From Tillandsia leiboldiana (lineage: Eukaryota > Streptophyta > Magnoliopsida > Poales > Bromeliaceae), in contig JAQNDB010000189.1 in the NCBI GenBank assembly GCA_029204045.2, positions 52,491 to 116,490 of the forward strand: a stretch of 64,000 bases of DNA. Direction: 5' to 3'. Shown one piece after another: positions 11,788-22,512 of this stretch. Below the pieces are notes generated by a model. It was not told the DNA's origin and made no database searches. It saw only the letters and a program-made list of their open reading frames with translations. Positions within the stretch are counted from its first letter, which is position 1. The number at the start of each line of letters is the position of its first letter. A program made the position numbers and the translations under genes.

Positions 11788-11799
11788 ATCTCCCCCTTT
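11788..11799 (-). promoter_or_regulatory. Polypurine tract, unit 3
   Basis: Same purine run beside the LTR terminus at 11787. Confidence 0.8.
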
Positions 11800-12109
11800 G
11801 GCAATTTCGTGACAAAACCCAAACATACATAAAACGCTCAAGACACTCATCTTAAACCAAAAAATCGAAACTCAATGTCATCACCAAAACATTGACTTTC
11901 TTTGCGTGAAAGATCCAATAGACAAAATTACAATTGAACCAGTCTTAGAACAAACTCTATGACTTAGGACTTGGAGTCTTAAAGTGATGTAATTCCTGCA
12001 AAACAAAACTCCAAACAAAATCAAACGTTAGTCGTTAGAAATTAAATGTAAATCCTACATTTGATTCGTCCTTTTGGTTCTTTTTGTTTTTCGGCTCCTT
12101 TTTCATCAT

Positions 12110-12242
12110 CTCCTTTCTTTTTCTCGATGAGATCATCTCCGTCTCCCCCTATCTCGATGATCTCATCTCCGTCTCCCCCTATCTCGATGATCTCTTCTCC
12201 CCTATTTCTCTCTTCTCCCCTATTTCTCTTCTCCCCCTTTTT
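12110..12242 (-). repeat. Repeated polypurine-like tracts, unit 3
   Basis: Same five G-rich purine runs on the minus strand as in the other units. Confidence 0.65.
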
Positions 12243-13366
12243 GTCACAAATTGTCAAACAGCGAACATACTAGACAAAAGGAAATCACTAACAGCATTAG
12301 TCCATAGTGAAAGAGAGATAAAAGCTCAGTTCCGGTATATAACAAAAACATAGATTGCGTACCGGTACTCGAACGCAAAAATCAAATAATTTCTTGAAAC
12401 AAATCCAGATTTTGAAATATTTGAATTACCGATTTGTATTCCATCAAGAAAACAATTTAAGTGCTTGAGAATAATATGAGATCACATAGATGTCATTCAA
12501 TCCAATTAATTTCACAAAAATTAAAAAGATTTACTCCGAAATCATGAAAAACAAAGATAAAACATTATAAACCGTTTTTCACATTATATACGTCAAACAC
12601 AAGTCATCAAAAATAATCTTGAGATCCAAAGTCTATCAAGATGTAACGGATGTACAATGATGACTTACAGAGATTTCCAAATGACATCAATTTGATTTCT
12701 TACCCTTTCAAATTTGAGATAAGCACTAAAATACCTAAGGGTGGCTCTTTGAGCATCTTTCAACTATCCCGCCTTATACCAACCAGGAGATTGTTCAGAA
12801 TATAAGAACTTTGAATATGAATCTCCGAATGCTTCAACTAAACAAAATTTCATAAAATATTTTCCAAGCATCCAAAACATGTGGTAACTTTTTCCAACAT
12901 GTGGTGGTAGTTTTCACACTCGTTTCGGATGTAACTCTTTCCACATCTTTTACAATTCATTTATTTACCCTTTTAAGAATGCAATCTCTTACGTGAAAGA
13001 ATTAAATCCCAAATTTTAGTCTATCGGTTGTCTCACGTTTATCACAATGAATTCACACAACCGAGATAGATTAAGCATCTAAAGATCACACATGATTTCT
13101 AAAATTTGATGCTTATAATATCAAAAACTCCTATAATGAAGTATCTTCAAGATTATGATTATGGAGTAAAGTTGATAATCCAAATAAAATTAATTTGGAG
13201 TGAATAAACGTGAAGCCCTTTTTATTCAATGCACTTGTTCAGTAAAAAACCCTTTTGTTCAAAAACAAAGTATAAAAACGAAGAGCATTGAAAAACATGT
13301 AATGCAAAGATTAAGAAAGATATGAAAGGAAAACCAATCAAAGCATTACATACAGTCATAAGCTAT
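12243..13366 (-). other. Non-coding internal DNA, unit 3
   Basis: Same AT-rich stretch as in units 1 and 2, with a few private point changes. No coding signal. Confidence 0.7.
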
Positions 13367-15328
13367 TTAGAACTTAAGACAAGGAAAGATATCACCTTTC
13401 CGAATCGAAAATCGCTGGATTTTGGGTTGTCTTGATTCGTTGTGGCCGGGGGTTGTCCGCTTTGACTGTTGATCCACCTTAGGTCTTTGCCTCGCAATGA
13501 TCCACTTGTATGATTGATGTTGTGGCTCGGACCTTTGGTGGTATGAGTGAACTCCATTGACTTGATGTGTCTTTTGATTCCGTTGAGTTCGCTCCGTAGA
13601 TGAAGTTGCCGAAGGACTCTTCTTTCCTTTTTTCGGGCAATTCTTCACCAAATGTCCTTCAAGTCCACATAAGTGACAAGTTCTTCCTTTCAATTTCATT
13701 GTAGAACTTGAAGCATGCACAGTTTGGTCCTTTTTGAATCCCAAACCAACCTTGCTTGTTTGACCTAATCCGGACATACAATCTAGTTTCTTGGAACCGG
13801 TTGAAAGCCTTTGTATGTCGAATTTGAGTTCATGGACTTGCTTGGTCAAAGCTTGGTTGGTAACATGAATCTCCTCAAACTGCTTTTCAAGAAAATCAAT
13901 CTTGTTAATATGGGAATTAACGATCGTTTCCGATTGATTTATCTTTTCCTTGAGGATTTTATTATTATCCAATAAAAGCTCTCGTTCCTCCTCGAGATCA
14001 TGAAGTTTGATCTTTAAAGCATGATTCTCGTCTTGATTCTCAAGTCGTTGCTTCCTCAACTTCTTGATATGCTTGGCCATTTTCTTAGATTCCGCAAGAA
14101 GTTGTTGATATGCCTCAACGAGTTCTTCTTCGTCCGACTCCCCCTCACTTGATGACTCTCCGTTGGATGTTGATGTTTCATGCAAAATCAAAGGAATAGA
14201 GTCAGTGATTAAAGATGATAAACAAACATTAGAAGAGGGAATTTGAGAAGCATGTAAGGCAACGACTTTTTCCTCTTTACTTGAGGTCGATTCATTAGAA
14301 GTAGAATCGTCCCAAGTTTTCGCTTGCAAAGCCTTCTTTTTATATGATTTCGGAGAAGGACATTCCGTTGAAAAATGGCCGTAGCCTTTGCATCTATAGC
14401 ATTGGATTTCCCCTTCGAAATCATCTTTTTCTTTTTCTTTAGAAGGTTTTGCAAAGCTTTTGAGGTTAGAGGATTTAGAACCCGATGATCCTTTAGAAGA
14501 TTTCGTGGATGAAGATCTATCGGTTCGATTCTTCCAAAACTTCCGACGAAATTTCTTTGTGATCCGCAACAATTGTTCTTCAAAATCGGCAAAAGAGATT
14601 TCATCGTCGGAACTTGATTCGCTATCTTCTTCCTTTGTGGATTTGAATGCAATACTTGTAAGCTTAGAAGAAGACTTGGAAGAAACTTGATTAGTAGGAA
14701 AAGTCATCTCATAAGTTTGCAAAGCACCTACTAATTCCTCTACACTCATCTCATCCGGATGACTAACGGTTTCAATGGCGGTAACCTTTGCCCTAAACCG
14801 TTCCGGAAGAGTCCGAAGTATCTTTCTTACAATTTTCGACTCCGGGATCTTTTCTCCTAAATTAGCACAAGTGTTGATTATATCTTGAAGTCTTGTGTAA
14901 TAATCTGTAAACAATTCATACTCTTCCATATGAATAGAGTCAAATTGACTTGTAAGCATCTGGAGCTTTTGAATTTTTACAAGGTTAGTACCCTCATGTG
15001 TAATTTTGAGAATATCCCAAATTTCCTTCGCGGTTTCACACGCGGAAATTCGTGTGAACTCAGTCGAGGAAAGAGAATTAAATAAAGCGTTCATACCTTT
15101 CCCATTGTAAGAAGATCTTTCAAATTCCTCTTTGGACCATCTAGAGCGAGGTTTTGGGGTAGTAGAATTTCCTACTTCCTCAACAGGATGCACCCAACCG
15201 TGTTCCACGGTTTGCCAAACTCGCTCATCAATTGAGATGAGAAAAGCTCTCATCCGCACATTCCAATAAACATAATTAGTCCCATCAAAAAGAGGAGGTC
15301 TATAAATATTTCCACTTTCACCCATCAT
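13367..15328 (-). CDS. gag: Sirevirus-like Gag polyprotein, unit 3 (intact)
   Basis: 653 codons from the ATG at 15328 (a second ATG follows at once); an upstream GTG in the same frame lies in the primer site and is not credible. Domains: DUF4219-like N-terminus with GTNYVYW (residues about 18-24); UBN2-type Gag core (about 60-215); Ser/Asp-rich linker; CX2CX4HX4C knuckle near 310-323; acidic Ser/Glu stretch; coiled coil about 400-510; second CX2CX4HX4C knuckle near 551-564; basic Gln-rich tail. It should form virus-like particles and package RNA. The coiled coil and second knuckle are typical of the extended Sirevirus Gag, some of which bind dynein light chain LC8; I see no clear LC8 motif. 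No pol follows, so enzymes must come in trans. It is the only unit with the full frame open. Confidence 0.9.
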   Translation of the reverse strand: MMGESGNIYRPPLFDGTNYVYWNVRMRAFLISIDERVWQTVEHGWVHPVEEVGNSTTPKPRSRWSKEEFERSSYNGKGMNALFNSLSSTEFTRISACETAKEIWDILKITHEGTNLVKIQKLQMLTSQFDSIHMEEYELFTDYYTRLQDIINTCANLGEKIPESKIVRKILRTLPERFRAKVTAIETVSHPDEMSVEELVGALQTYEMTFPTNQVSSKSSSKLTSIAFKSTKEEDSESSSDDEISFADFEEQLLRITKKFRRKFWKNRTDRSSSTKSSKGSSGSKSSNLKSFAKPSKEKEKDDFEGEIQCYRCKGYGHFSTECPSPKSYKKKALQAKTWDDSTSNESTSSKEEKVVALHASQIPSSNVCLSSLITDSIPLILHETSTSNGESSSEGESDEEELVEAYQQLLAESKKMAKHIKKLRKQRLENQDENHALKIKLHDLEEERELLLDNNKILKEKINQSETIVNSHINKIDFLEKQFEEIHVTNQALTKQVHELKFDIQRLSTGSKKLDCMSGLGQTSKVGLGFKKDQTVHASSSTMKLKGRTCHLCGLEGHLVKNCPKKGKKSPSATSSTERTQRNQKTHQVNGVHSYHQRSEPQHQSYKWIIARQRPKVDQQSKRTTPGHNESRQPKIQRFSIRKGDIFPCLKF

Positions 15329-15349
15329 GATAGATAAACCTAAAACCCT

Positions 15350-15362
15350 CTCTGATACCACT
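15350..15362 (-). promoter_or_regulatory. tRNA-iMet primer-binding site, unit 3
   Basis: Minus-strand AGTGGTATCAGAG after the LTR end. The neighbouring LTR terminus here reads TGTAAG and not TGTAGG. Confidence 0.88.
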
Positions 15363-15934
15363 TGTAAGTTTTAATAGGATCCACAAGGATCTAAATAGGT
15401 ACTATCAAACAACTAGAGGGGGGGTGAATAGGTGTAATACTTATAAAACCAAATCTCAGTGCAAAATAAAAACCAATGCGGAAAATAAAAACAGCACACC
15501 TAGATATACGTAGAAACTCCAATCCAGGAGAAAAACCACGGGACCAACACGCAATAACAATCCACTAAGAATAGAAGAATAACAAGGTGATTACCGACTC
15601 CACGGACTCAAACCCCTACTTAAGCTTCTTCGGACCTTGCGCTCACTGATTGGATGTCCACGCAATAACAATCCACTAAGAAAAGAAGAATAACAAGGTG
15701 ATTACCGTCTCCACGGATTTAACCCCTCCTTCAACTTCTTCGGACCTTGCGCTCCAGCGATTGCACGTCCACTGCACACGTTCGAATCCACGAACGCCCC
15801 TCGAATCCACGAGCACACGTTTCGAATCCACGAAACATCTTTAGCACACCGAATCCTCGATGCCACGTCGAATCCACGACGCAAACTCAGCCGGTAAGAA
15901 TATTGGCTTCGATGGTGATCCTTTGCTTAGATTA

Positions 15935-16510
15935 TGTGACGCCCCACTTCCCAGGGGGTCACCCATCCTAGAACTACTCTAGCTCTAGCACGCTTAACTC
16001 TCATGTTCCTATTGGATCTTGCTACCATCCAAAATGCTATAGCCGGGTTAGAGATTTAGTCCTATTATATCATTTATATATAGGACTAATTCAAATTCCG
16101 GGGGTGTCACATTCTTCCCCCCTTTACGCCCTGACGTCCACGTCAGGCTCAAGCACACTCACAAGCACCAGGCGATGTGAGACTCGTCTCGCTAGCCTTA
16201 GCCGACCTTGTGAGGAGCTGCACTCCACTCACAACGGTCATTAGTCGGGGAGCCTCGCTCTACCCGCTATATAACCCTGGCTCAGCCGAGACTCATCTCA
16301 CATTTCCGGCTGGTGAATGGCTCTGATACCAACTGTGACGCCCCACTTCCCAGGGGGTCACCCATCCTAGAACTACTCTAGCTCTAGCACGCTTAACTCT
16401 CATGTTCCTCTTGGATCTTGCTACCATCCAAAATGCTATAGCCAGGTTAGAGATTTAGTCCTATTATATCATTTATATATAGGACTATTTCAAATTCCGG
16501 GGGTGTCACA
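15935..16510 (-). mobile_element. Cassandra-type TRIM nested in the Sirevirus LTR, copy 3
   Basis: LTRs at 15935-16111 and 16334-16510, GATTA on both sides (15930-15934 and 16511-16515), and the same 5S-like blocks, polypurine tract and primer site as copies 1 and 2. Confidence 0.9.
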
Positions 16511-16712
16511 GATTATCAATGAAGATCCATGGGAAAAATCTCTAAGCAAAGATTAGATCAATTCGACAAAAGATATGTTCTTGAAAGAACCGTCGAATTG
16601 ACCTAAAAGAGGCTATAAAGAAGAACGATAAAAACCTAGCCTCTAGGGTTGCTCTCAAGTGTTTAATTAATTAATCGGTAGAGAACCCACGTTCTTGAGA
16701 AACCCTAAGTGT

Positions 16713-16722
16713 CTATTTATAG
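16713..16722 (-). promoter_or_regulatory. TATA box of the Sirevirus-like LTR, copy 3
   Basis: Minus-strand CTATAAATAG. This is the promoter in the outermost 5' LTR, so it would drive the full array transcript starting with unit 3. Confidence 0.7.
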
Positions 16723-16787
16723 TTTAGAAACCTTTGGAAAGAGATAAGAATCAAAAACTTACCTTATCTGGAAATTTTCAGGACGGC

Positions 16788-17010
16788 GATCCGGATCGGA
16801 TTTACTGCGATCCGGATCGTCGTAGCGAGTCAGACAATTCCAGAAAAACAAGGGTTCGGGATCCGGATTGAAATGCCCAATCCGGATCGTTCATGTATTC
16901 CAGCAAAAACCCATGTTCGGGATCCGGATCGAAATGACCTTTGATCCGGATCGGATTTGCCAATGAACAAGCACCCTTCGGGATCCGGATTGGACTGTCT
17001 GATCCGGATC
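16788..17010. repeat. GATCCGGATC-type palindromes in U3, copy 3
   Basis: Same eight palindromes and spacing as in copy 1. Confidence 0.8.
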
Positions 17011-18559
17011 CTGAACATGTCCCATGTCCAGTTTTTTGATTTTTATGCAATTAAAAATTCATCCAAGTGTTTCTACACTATAAGAAAGTATTCGGATCAC
17101 CAAAATTATTTAGTTAACCATACCTGATCCTTTTGAATACTTTCTTCTTGAGATTGATGTAACTGATCCACAATTCTTCAACTTCAATCTTCAAGACTCA
17201 AGACACTGAGTGTCAACTTGAGATCTTGTTGAATCTTCTCTAAGTCTTCGATTGCTGATTGACAATTTGATCACTTCAAGACTCCGACTCAACTCAACAA
17301 CTCAACTACTCAACTCACGAAATATGCCAACACAAAAAGCCGTAACAATACCAACCCGCATGTAATCTCGTTCACACTTTAACCACAATCATCGCACACA
17401 ACAGTAAGAGAGAGTACTATAACTACTTAACCGGGCCGTCGTTATTTAGAAAGGATAAATCCATGGGTTTTCAAATCGGTGTCCACATGACACTCGTTGT
17501 TTTAAAAGCCGTTTTCGCAAACATTTTTCCTGATTTGAAAATAGGCCGAATAACTATAGAGTATGCAAGCAACTAGGATCACCACAGTAATTTGAACATC
17601 CACACCACAGCACAGCAAAACCCACTCACACAACACGAAAAACTAAGCAGATATACATGAATAAAACCTAGCAACGTCACTCATAGAAATGCCAAAACAA
17701 CGACACATCCTCGTAAATCGTCCTCACATCCGTCCCGTGCCCTCGCCCGACCAAACCTGTCACAGAGTGGGGAGTCAGTGACACTACCAGGATGCAACAT
17801 AAACCAGGGTAAACAAAATATGCGATAACTGGGAAACCGAAATTAATGCAAACCAAGCCACCAGCGTGCCCGTGTTTACCCCCTCCCAAGAGAGCCACGG
17901 TATCTTGTAACGAATCAGACGTGTATACTTGCCCCTGTAACAATCAAATACGTGCACCTGCCTCTCGTGATTTGCTTATACACCTCCACGGCGCTCGTGC
18001 GTGAGTAGCCGTGAGAGGTCCCCATCATCACTAGTCGTGGGGTACATGGGCCAACGTGCCATCTTTCCGAAAAAATACACCCTGTGCGGTGGCCAGACCG
18101 CCGGTGTGCGTGCAAGCAAACCTTGGGCTCATAACGTGATAATTGTGTGTATCATAAACCAGAGCGACCCACAGTCGTTAGAGATATTAGTAATAACATG
18201 CTTATGTAAAACAGGGGTTAGACACGATCATAATATAGGTGTTGCTTTATTCATGACAAAACAAAATTTCTTTTACCACATTCCTGAAGTGACAGAGGAG
18301 AGCACCCACCTGAACAGCGTTTGGTCAGAACACCTGCAGTTGACTCACAGCCCTCGAACGACACCCCGACCTACGGAGTCCCCAGAAGACAACCATTAAG
18401 TACGGAGATATTTAAAAAAGGAAACGGCGACACGACACTACAACGACTCGACGTTAAAACGTGGTAGCCGGAACACGCAAGCACACGGCGGCAAGGAGGA
18501 GGGGAGCAGCGGTGGTACGGTAAGGTTGCCGCGAAAACAGCGGCACCGGCGCAGCGCGG

Positions 18560-18775
18560 CGACAGCGCGGCAACAGGTCGCCCCGCGCGGGCGCAAGCCC
18601 GTGCGGGCGGCGGCGCGGCAGCAGGACGCCCCGCGCGGGCGCAGGCCCGTGCGGGCGGCGGCGCGGCAGCAGGCCGCCCCGCGCGGGCGCTGGCCCGTGC
18701 GGGCGGCGGCGCGGCAGGGAAAGCCCCGCGCGGGCACAAGCCCCGCGCGGGAGCGGCGGCGCGGCAGCGGCAGCA
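18560..18775. repeat. GC-rich minisatellite, about 47-bp unit
   Basis: About four copies of a unit containing GCCCCGCGCGGGCGC and GTGCGGGCGGCGGCGCGGCA, at 18583, 18629, 18677 and 18721. It gives long Arg/Ala/Pro-rich ORFs on both strands that I do not credit as genes. Confidence 0.75.
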
Positions 18776-19013
18776 GAGGCTAAGGCATCCCGACTACACC
18801 CACAGTGACGGCGGAAAAGAAGACGGAATAAAAAGGGGGGTTTGCCCCGGTCGCTTACCCTGATCCTGCGACGAAGGAGAAGGCGGATCGTCCTTCCCGT
18901 CACCAAGGCGATGCTCCACGGGAGGTGGATTTCCCTTCCCCCTTTCTCTATCTCTCCCTGGCGGCTAGGGTTACAAGGGATCCCCCTTTCTCTCATAGGG
19001 TAACAAATCGTCA

Positions 19014-19025
19014 GTATTTATATAC
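19014..19025 (-). promoter_or_regulatory. TATA-like element in the decayed Tekay LTR
   Basis: Minus-strand GTATATAAATAC, followed downstream on that strand by a C/T- and GC-rich leader, as in the other chromovirus LTRs here. Confidence 0.5.
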
Positions 19026-19371
19026 ATAGGAGGAAAAACCCCAACCCTAACCTCGTGCGCACACATAAGGGATTAAAAAGGAGGTTAATTAACGACTCGC
19101 TTTACACTCGCACAAACACAGTTACTAAACTGATCCAAAAGAAACCTACCCCGTTGCCTTGAAAAGCGTGCAAATCGTGTGGCACGGATTCCGATGCACA
19201 ACCCAGACACCGCGAACTTCAAAATTCTATTTCGGGAGATCTGGGAGTCGGATTTCAGATCCGCGCGCACCACCGTTCATCATTTCCCGAGTACCAATTC
19301 AAAATTCCAAAAGTCGCTAATAAAATAAACTCTTAAAATTTAGAGGATAGGGAAAAGTCAAGGACACTACA

Positions 19372-19400
19372 TCACACACCCCTTAAAAGAAGTTTCGTCC
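19372..19400 (-). promoter_or_regulatory. Degenerate polypurine tract and pol-end signature
   Basis: The minus strand reads GAGGACGAAACTTCTTTTAA then GGGG and the LTR start. This is the same GGACGAAAC-type end-of-pol signature found before the 3' LTRs at 41076 and 57915. Confidence 0.6.
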
Positions 19401-19404
19401 TCGA

Positions 19405-21000
19405 AACTTAAACTCTTTCCCCGCCAACAATTCGGGAAACACTCTCTCATAATGATTCTAACTCCCACATCGCCTCTCACCCCTCACGATTACCCTACTG
19501 CACCTTTACGCAGGGAAACATCCAGTTGCGCAACATCTCGTCCTCCCGTGCTGGAGTTCGTATTGGTGCCTCTCTGAAGCTCAAGTCCTCTCACCGCTCA
19601 AAAGCGGGAACATCCAGAATAGGCGACGGATCCGCGAGATACTTCCGGAGCTTCGGAACATGAACAACATTGTGCACCCGATTGGGATTCGATGGTAGCG
19701 TTCGACGATAGCTTACCGGGCCGAAGCGCTCCAGGATTTTCAAAAGGTCCAACAAAACACGGGCTCAACTTGCCCCGCAGTCCGAACCGTTTGATCTCTG
19801 GGATGGCGAGACTCGGAGCAACGTGCTTCCCAACTAGAAACTCCAAGTCCCGTCGTCTTCGATCTGCATAGTTCTTCTGCCGACTCTGGGCGGTCACCAG
19901 TCGCTGCCTGACGAGGCGTACCCTTGCCTCGGTCTCCTCCCAAAAGTTTGCCACAACTGGGTGTCTCTATCCGAAGTGATCGATATCGGTACCCCATGCA
20001 CTCTCTCAACATCGTTGATGTAGACCAGCGCCAGGCGGTCGCGGGTCCACGTCGTGGGGATAGGTAGGAATTGAGCTGTCTTGTCAAACGATCCGCTACC
20101 ACCCAGATTGCGTCATGACCTTGCTGCGATCGCGGAAACCCCGTGACGAAATCCACGGTGATCCGCCCCCACTCTCAATCCGGCACCGGTGGTGGCTGCA
20201 ATATCTCCGCCGGCGCTGGTGCTCGGCTTTTCCTTACTGACAACCTAGACAGTGCGCCACGACTCGCGTTACGTCCTTCTTCATTGCCGGCCACCCTACA
20301 ACGTCCGCTTCAGATCTCTGTACATCTTTGTGCCATCCGGGTGCGTTGCGTAGGGAGCACAGTGTGCCTCCGTTAGAATCTCGTCCCTTAAGTCGGGCAG
20401 GTCGGGTACGGAAACGTGTCCCCGGAACTGGGTTGCGTCGCTCGTGCCCACCGAACATCGTTCTCTCGATCTTCGAAGTGGACTTTCCTCTTGAAAGCTT
20501 TAGCTGCATGTCCGTCCTTTGACCTTCCAGGATTTTCTCGCCCGGGGTCAGCTTGACTACTAGGAAAAAAAGTCGCAAAATTGTACCGGCTGGTACCACC
20601 TCTAATCTCTTCCGCGAGAGAACCGCGATTAAATGATCATGTAGAGTAGGGGCGCTCCTTAGCAGTACTCCTATTTGACCCTTCCTACTCAAGGCGCCAG
20701 CAACTGCGTTTGCCCTTCCGTGGGGGATAAATATGGCCAGACCGTAGTCCTCTAACGGTTCCAATCGACGTCCTTGTCGTAGGTTCAACTCCTTCTGTGT
20801 GGGAAGATATTCAAGACTCCGGTGATACGAAAAGATGTTGCAGTGAGATCTATGCGGGTAGCGCCTCCAGAGTTTTAAAGCGAAGTCGACAGCCACAAGT
20901 TCCAGGTTATGCGTAGGGTAGTTTCGTTCATACTCCTTGAGTTGTCTTGAAGCGGAGACTATAGCTTTCCCTAGCCCTACGTCAAAATCCTTCAGCGGGG
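19405..21000 (-). pseudogene. pol: Decayed Tekay-type pol: RNase H, integrase, chromodomain
   Basis: Fragments in shifting minus-strand frames follow the order of the better copy at 38005-41023. RNase H-like text lies at about 20620-20975, including RQLKEYERNYPTH and LTQKELNLRQ-like segments. Integrase zinc finger and core start lie at about 20150-20300 (AHCLGCQ; MDFVTGFPRSQ). The integrase C-terminal region lies at about 19740-19950 (QSRQKNYADRRRRDLEF). A chromodomain-like end with several stops lies at about 19410-19600. Reverse transcriptase is missing, apparently deleted between about 20975 and 21260. Many frameshifts and stops make it non-functional. The chromodomain-like tail supports assignment to chromoviruses, Tekay/Del branch. 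Confidence 0.8.
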
Positions 21001-21264
21001 TTTACTACTAAGTCTCAAAGGCATGACAGCCTTCCCAACCTTAACGGGTAGGAATAACTATCCATTTCTAGGGGCCGTCCAGGAGTCTCGGCTGACATCA
21101 TACTACGAAGGGATCTAACTTAACTAACTGTGGGTAGGAGCGGTAACGCCAGAAGTGAAGAGGTGGGATACTCCTGATGTCGAAACTGGGTCATAATCGA
21201 AAAGGAAGAGCTAAGGGTAGAGTGTCTCTGCTACTACTTCATCCGGGGCAGTGCGTCCTATGTC

Positions 21265-21709
21265 AAGACGTCGCGTGGGACCTCATACCCGCGTCGCACC
21301 GCTGAAGGGGCTGTCCCCAGGTTCAGGGGGCAGTAAGAGCGAAGATGCCCCGGCTTGCCACATCGAAGTAATGCTTGGGCTTCCAGGAACAGTCGATCAC
21401 CCGGTGTGCTCCTCCGCAGACGTTGCCTGGTCGGTCTCCCCCGGTTTTGGTCCCCTCGTCGGCGTGCTTCTGGTTCCTTGCTGCATCTTTGGATACTTGG
21501 GTGGTCGGCTCCCGGTCCTCCTACTGGTCGAGCGTATTGGCCAATTTCCGCTCTACCGAAGTGGCCCTGTCGACTGCTTCTCAGAAGGCGGGTGACTCAT
21601 GTCGTTGGTATTCCATGACTTCTGTGAGCGTTGGCAGTTGCCCGGCCACGTCGTGCGACTGTTGTCAAAGTAGCCGGTCCTCCGCAGCTGTCAAAACCGT
21701 CACTTCCAT
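21265..21709 (-). pseudogene. gag: Decayed gag with paired zinc knuckles
   Basis: From a possible ATG at 21709 the minus strand gives EDRLL, then after a stop DVAGQLPTLTE, which parallels NRLL...DVAGQLLTLAE at 28880 onwards. Near 21300-21420 it has a short knuckle (CX2-3 spacing, AH, then C) followed at once by a second one of CGKPGHLRSYC type, after a frameshift. This paired arrangement is the same as in the element at 24394-35111. Most of the Gag core is absent. Confidence 0.65.
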
Positions 21710-22481
21710 TCCCGTGCTGTTGATTGAAGACCAAGTCCAGGCCGTCGTCCGTGTACACAAAGAAAACAAGTCAATCCTAGACTTAACTGGTCTAGCACCA
21801 AGACCTACGACCGACCGAAAACACTTATCTTCCCATCCCCAAAACACTCGCGCTCTACGCATGTGAGGACCCGAATCCCCACTTAAGAGATTACTGATGC
21901 ATTAGTGGCCTTTGGGGGTGTTTGTGCGCGTGTCGGGCCCAAGAAATGGATTTACGGTGCAATTTGGGACTTAGTTTGCATCACTGGAGGCCTGCGTGGA
22001 GTGTCGGTGGTGTTTGTGCACAATTTGGACACTAGTGATGGACTTCGGGCTTAAAAAGGGATCACGTGGAAAATTGGAAGACCCGTCGAGTGTTTAGAGT
22101 GGTTTCGCGCGACACAGATGTCAAAATTGGACTCAGGGCGAAGTTGGGATAAAGGATCACCTCTCCGGATGCCTTCGGCAATTTTTAGAGTTGGAATTTG
22201 GCAAAACAGACATCAGATTTGGATTCAGCGCGCGAAATCGTTGGGAATGGACTATTTACTTGCTTTTTTCGGAGCCCGGTTGACGCGCATGTTTTTCGAG
22301 GTGCGTGCGCGAATCTCGAGACGGCACGGATCCCGAGGTGCGCGCGGTGGCGTTGGCTCGCAGCTTGAGGGGGGCGTTTTGCGCGAGGGGGGCGCAGCTG
22401 GCGCGGGGAACCGCGCCTGCCTACGCGGGTCAGCGCGGGGGCAGCCACGTGGCGGGCCCCCGTTGGCGCCCGCGCGGGCGT

Positions 22482-22508
<27 letters not shown>
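22482..22508 (+). repeat. Run of 27 G
   Basis: Uninterrupted poly-G inside the GC-rich part of the LTR. Length is likely to be unstable and hard to sequence. The Gly- or Pro-rich ORFs over it are artefacts. Confidence 0.85.

Positions 22509-22512
<4 letters not shown>

Larger units (their letters stand above)
485..17347 (-). mobile_element. Tandem array of three gag-only Sirevirus-like (Ty1/copia) units sharing LTRs
   Basis: Read on the minus strand the order is LTR (15363-17347), internal 3, LTR (9824-11787), internal 2, LTR (4284-6247), internal 1, truncated LTR (485-707). The period is 5,540 bp, with one 5,560-bp step. Each internal domain (about 3,576 bp) has a tRNA-iMet primer site at one end and a polypurine tract at the other, and only one ORF, gag. 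There is no protease, integrase, reverse transcriptase or RNase H. Gag with two CCHC knuckles and a long coiled coil, repeated polypurine tracts and LTR palindromes are known Sirevirus traits. Gag-only LTR elements are known in plants as TR-GAG. The tandem form is best explained by unequal recombination between LTRs. Assembly expansion is the alternative. Confidence 0.88.
15363..17347 (-). mobile_element. Full Sirevirus-like LTR, outer (5') end of the array
   Basis: 1,985 bp. It is about 20 bp longer than the other two because of an extra 'cgaatccacgagcacacgtt'-type repeat near 15800. It ends CGTAACA at 17347, against chromovirus LTR DNA. A left partner for a target-site duplication is not available because the other end of the array is truncated. 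Its terminal base change near 15367 and private differences make it the most diverged LTR of the array. Confidence 0.88.
17348..19371 (-). mobile_element. 3' LTR of a decayed Tekay-type element (its end cut off at 17348)
   Basis: On the minus strand it starts TGTAGTGTCC at 19371, just after a purine-rich tract, and runs to 17348. There it stops short of the GGGGCGTGACA end at the Sirevirus array. Near 17480-17520 it matches the 'gtgtcatgtggacacc' type phrase shared with 1-484 and with 34630-34730. A TATA-like tract lies at 19014-19025. Confidence 0.75.

Noticed and set aside
13367..15361. Longer gag start at the GTG in the primer-binding site
   Set aside because: The upstream codons lie in the primer site, and two ATGs 33-36 bases further on give the normal Sirevirus N-terminus.
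18371..18996. Overlapping ORFs on both strands in GC-rich DNA
   Set aside because: Same cause, a 47-bp GC-rich repeat in an LTR.
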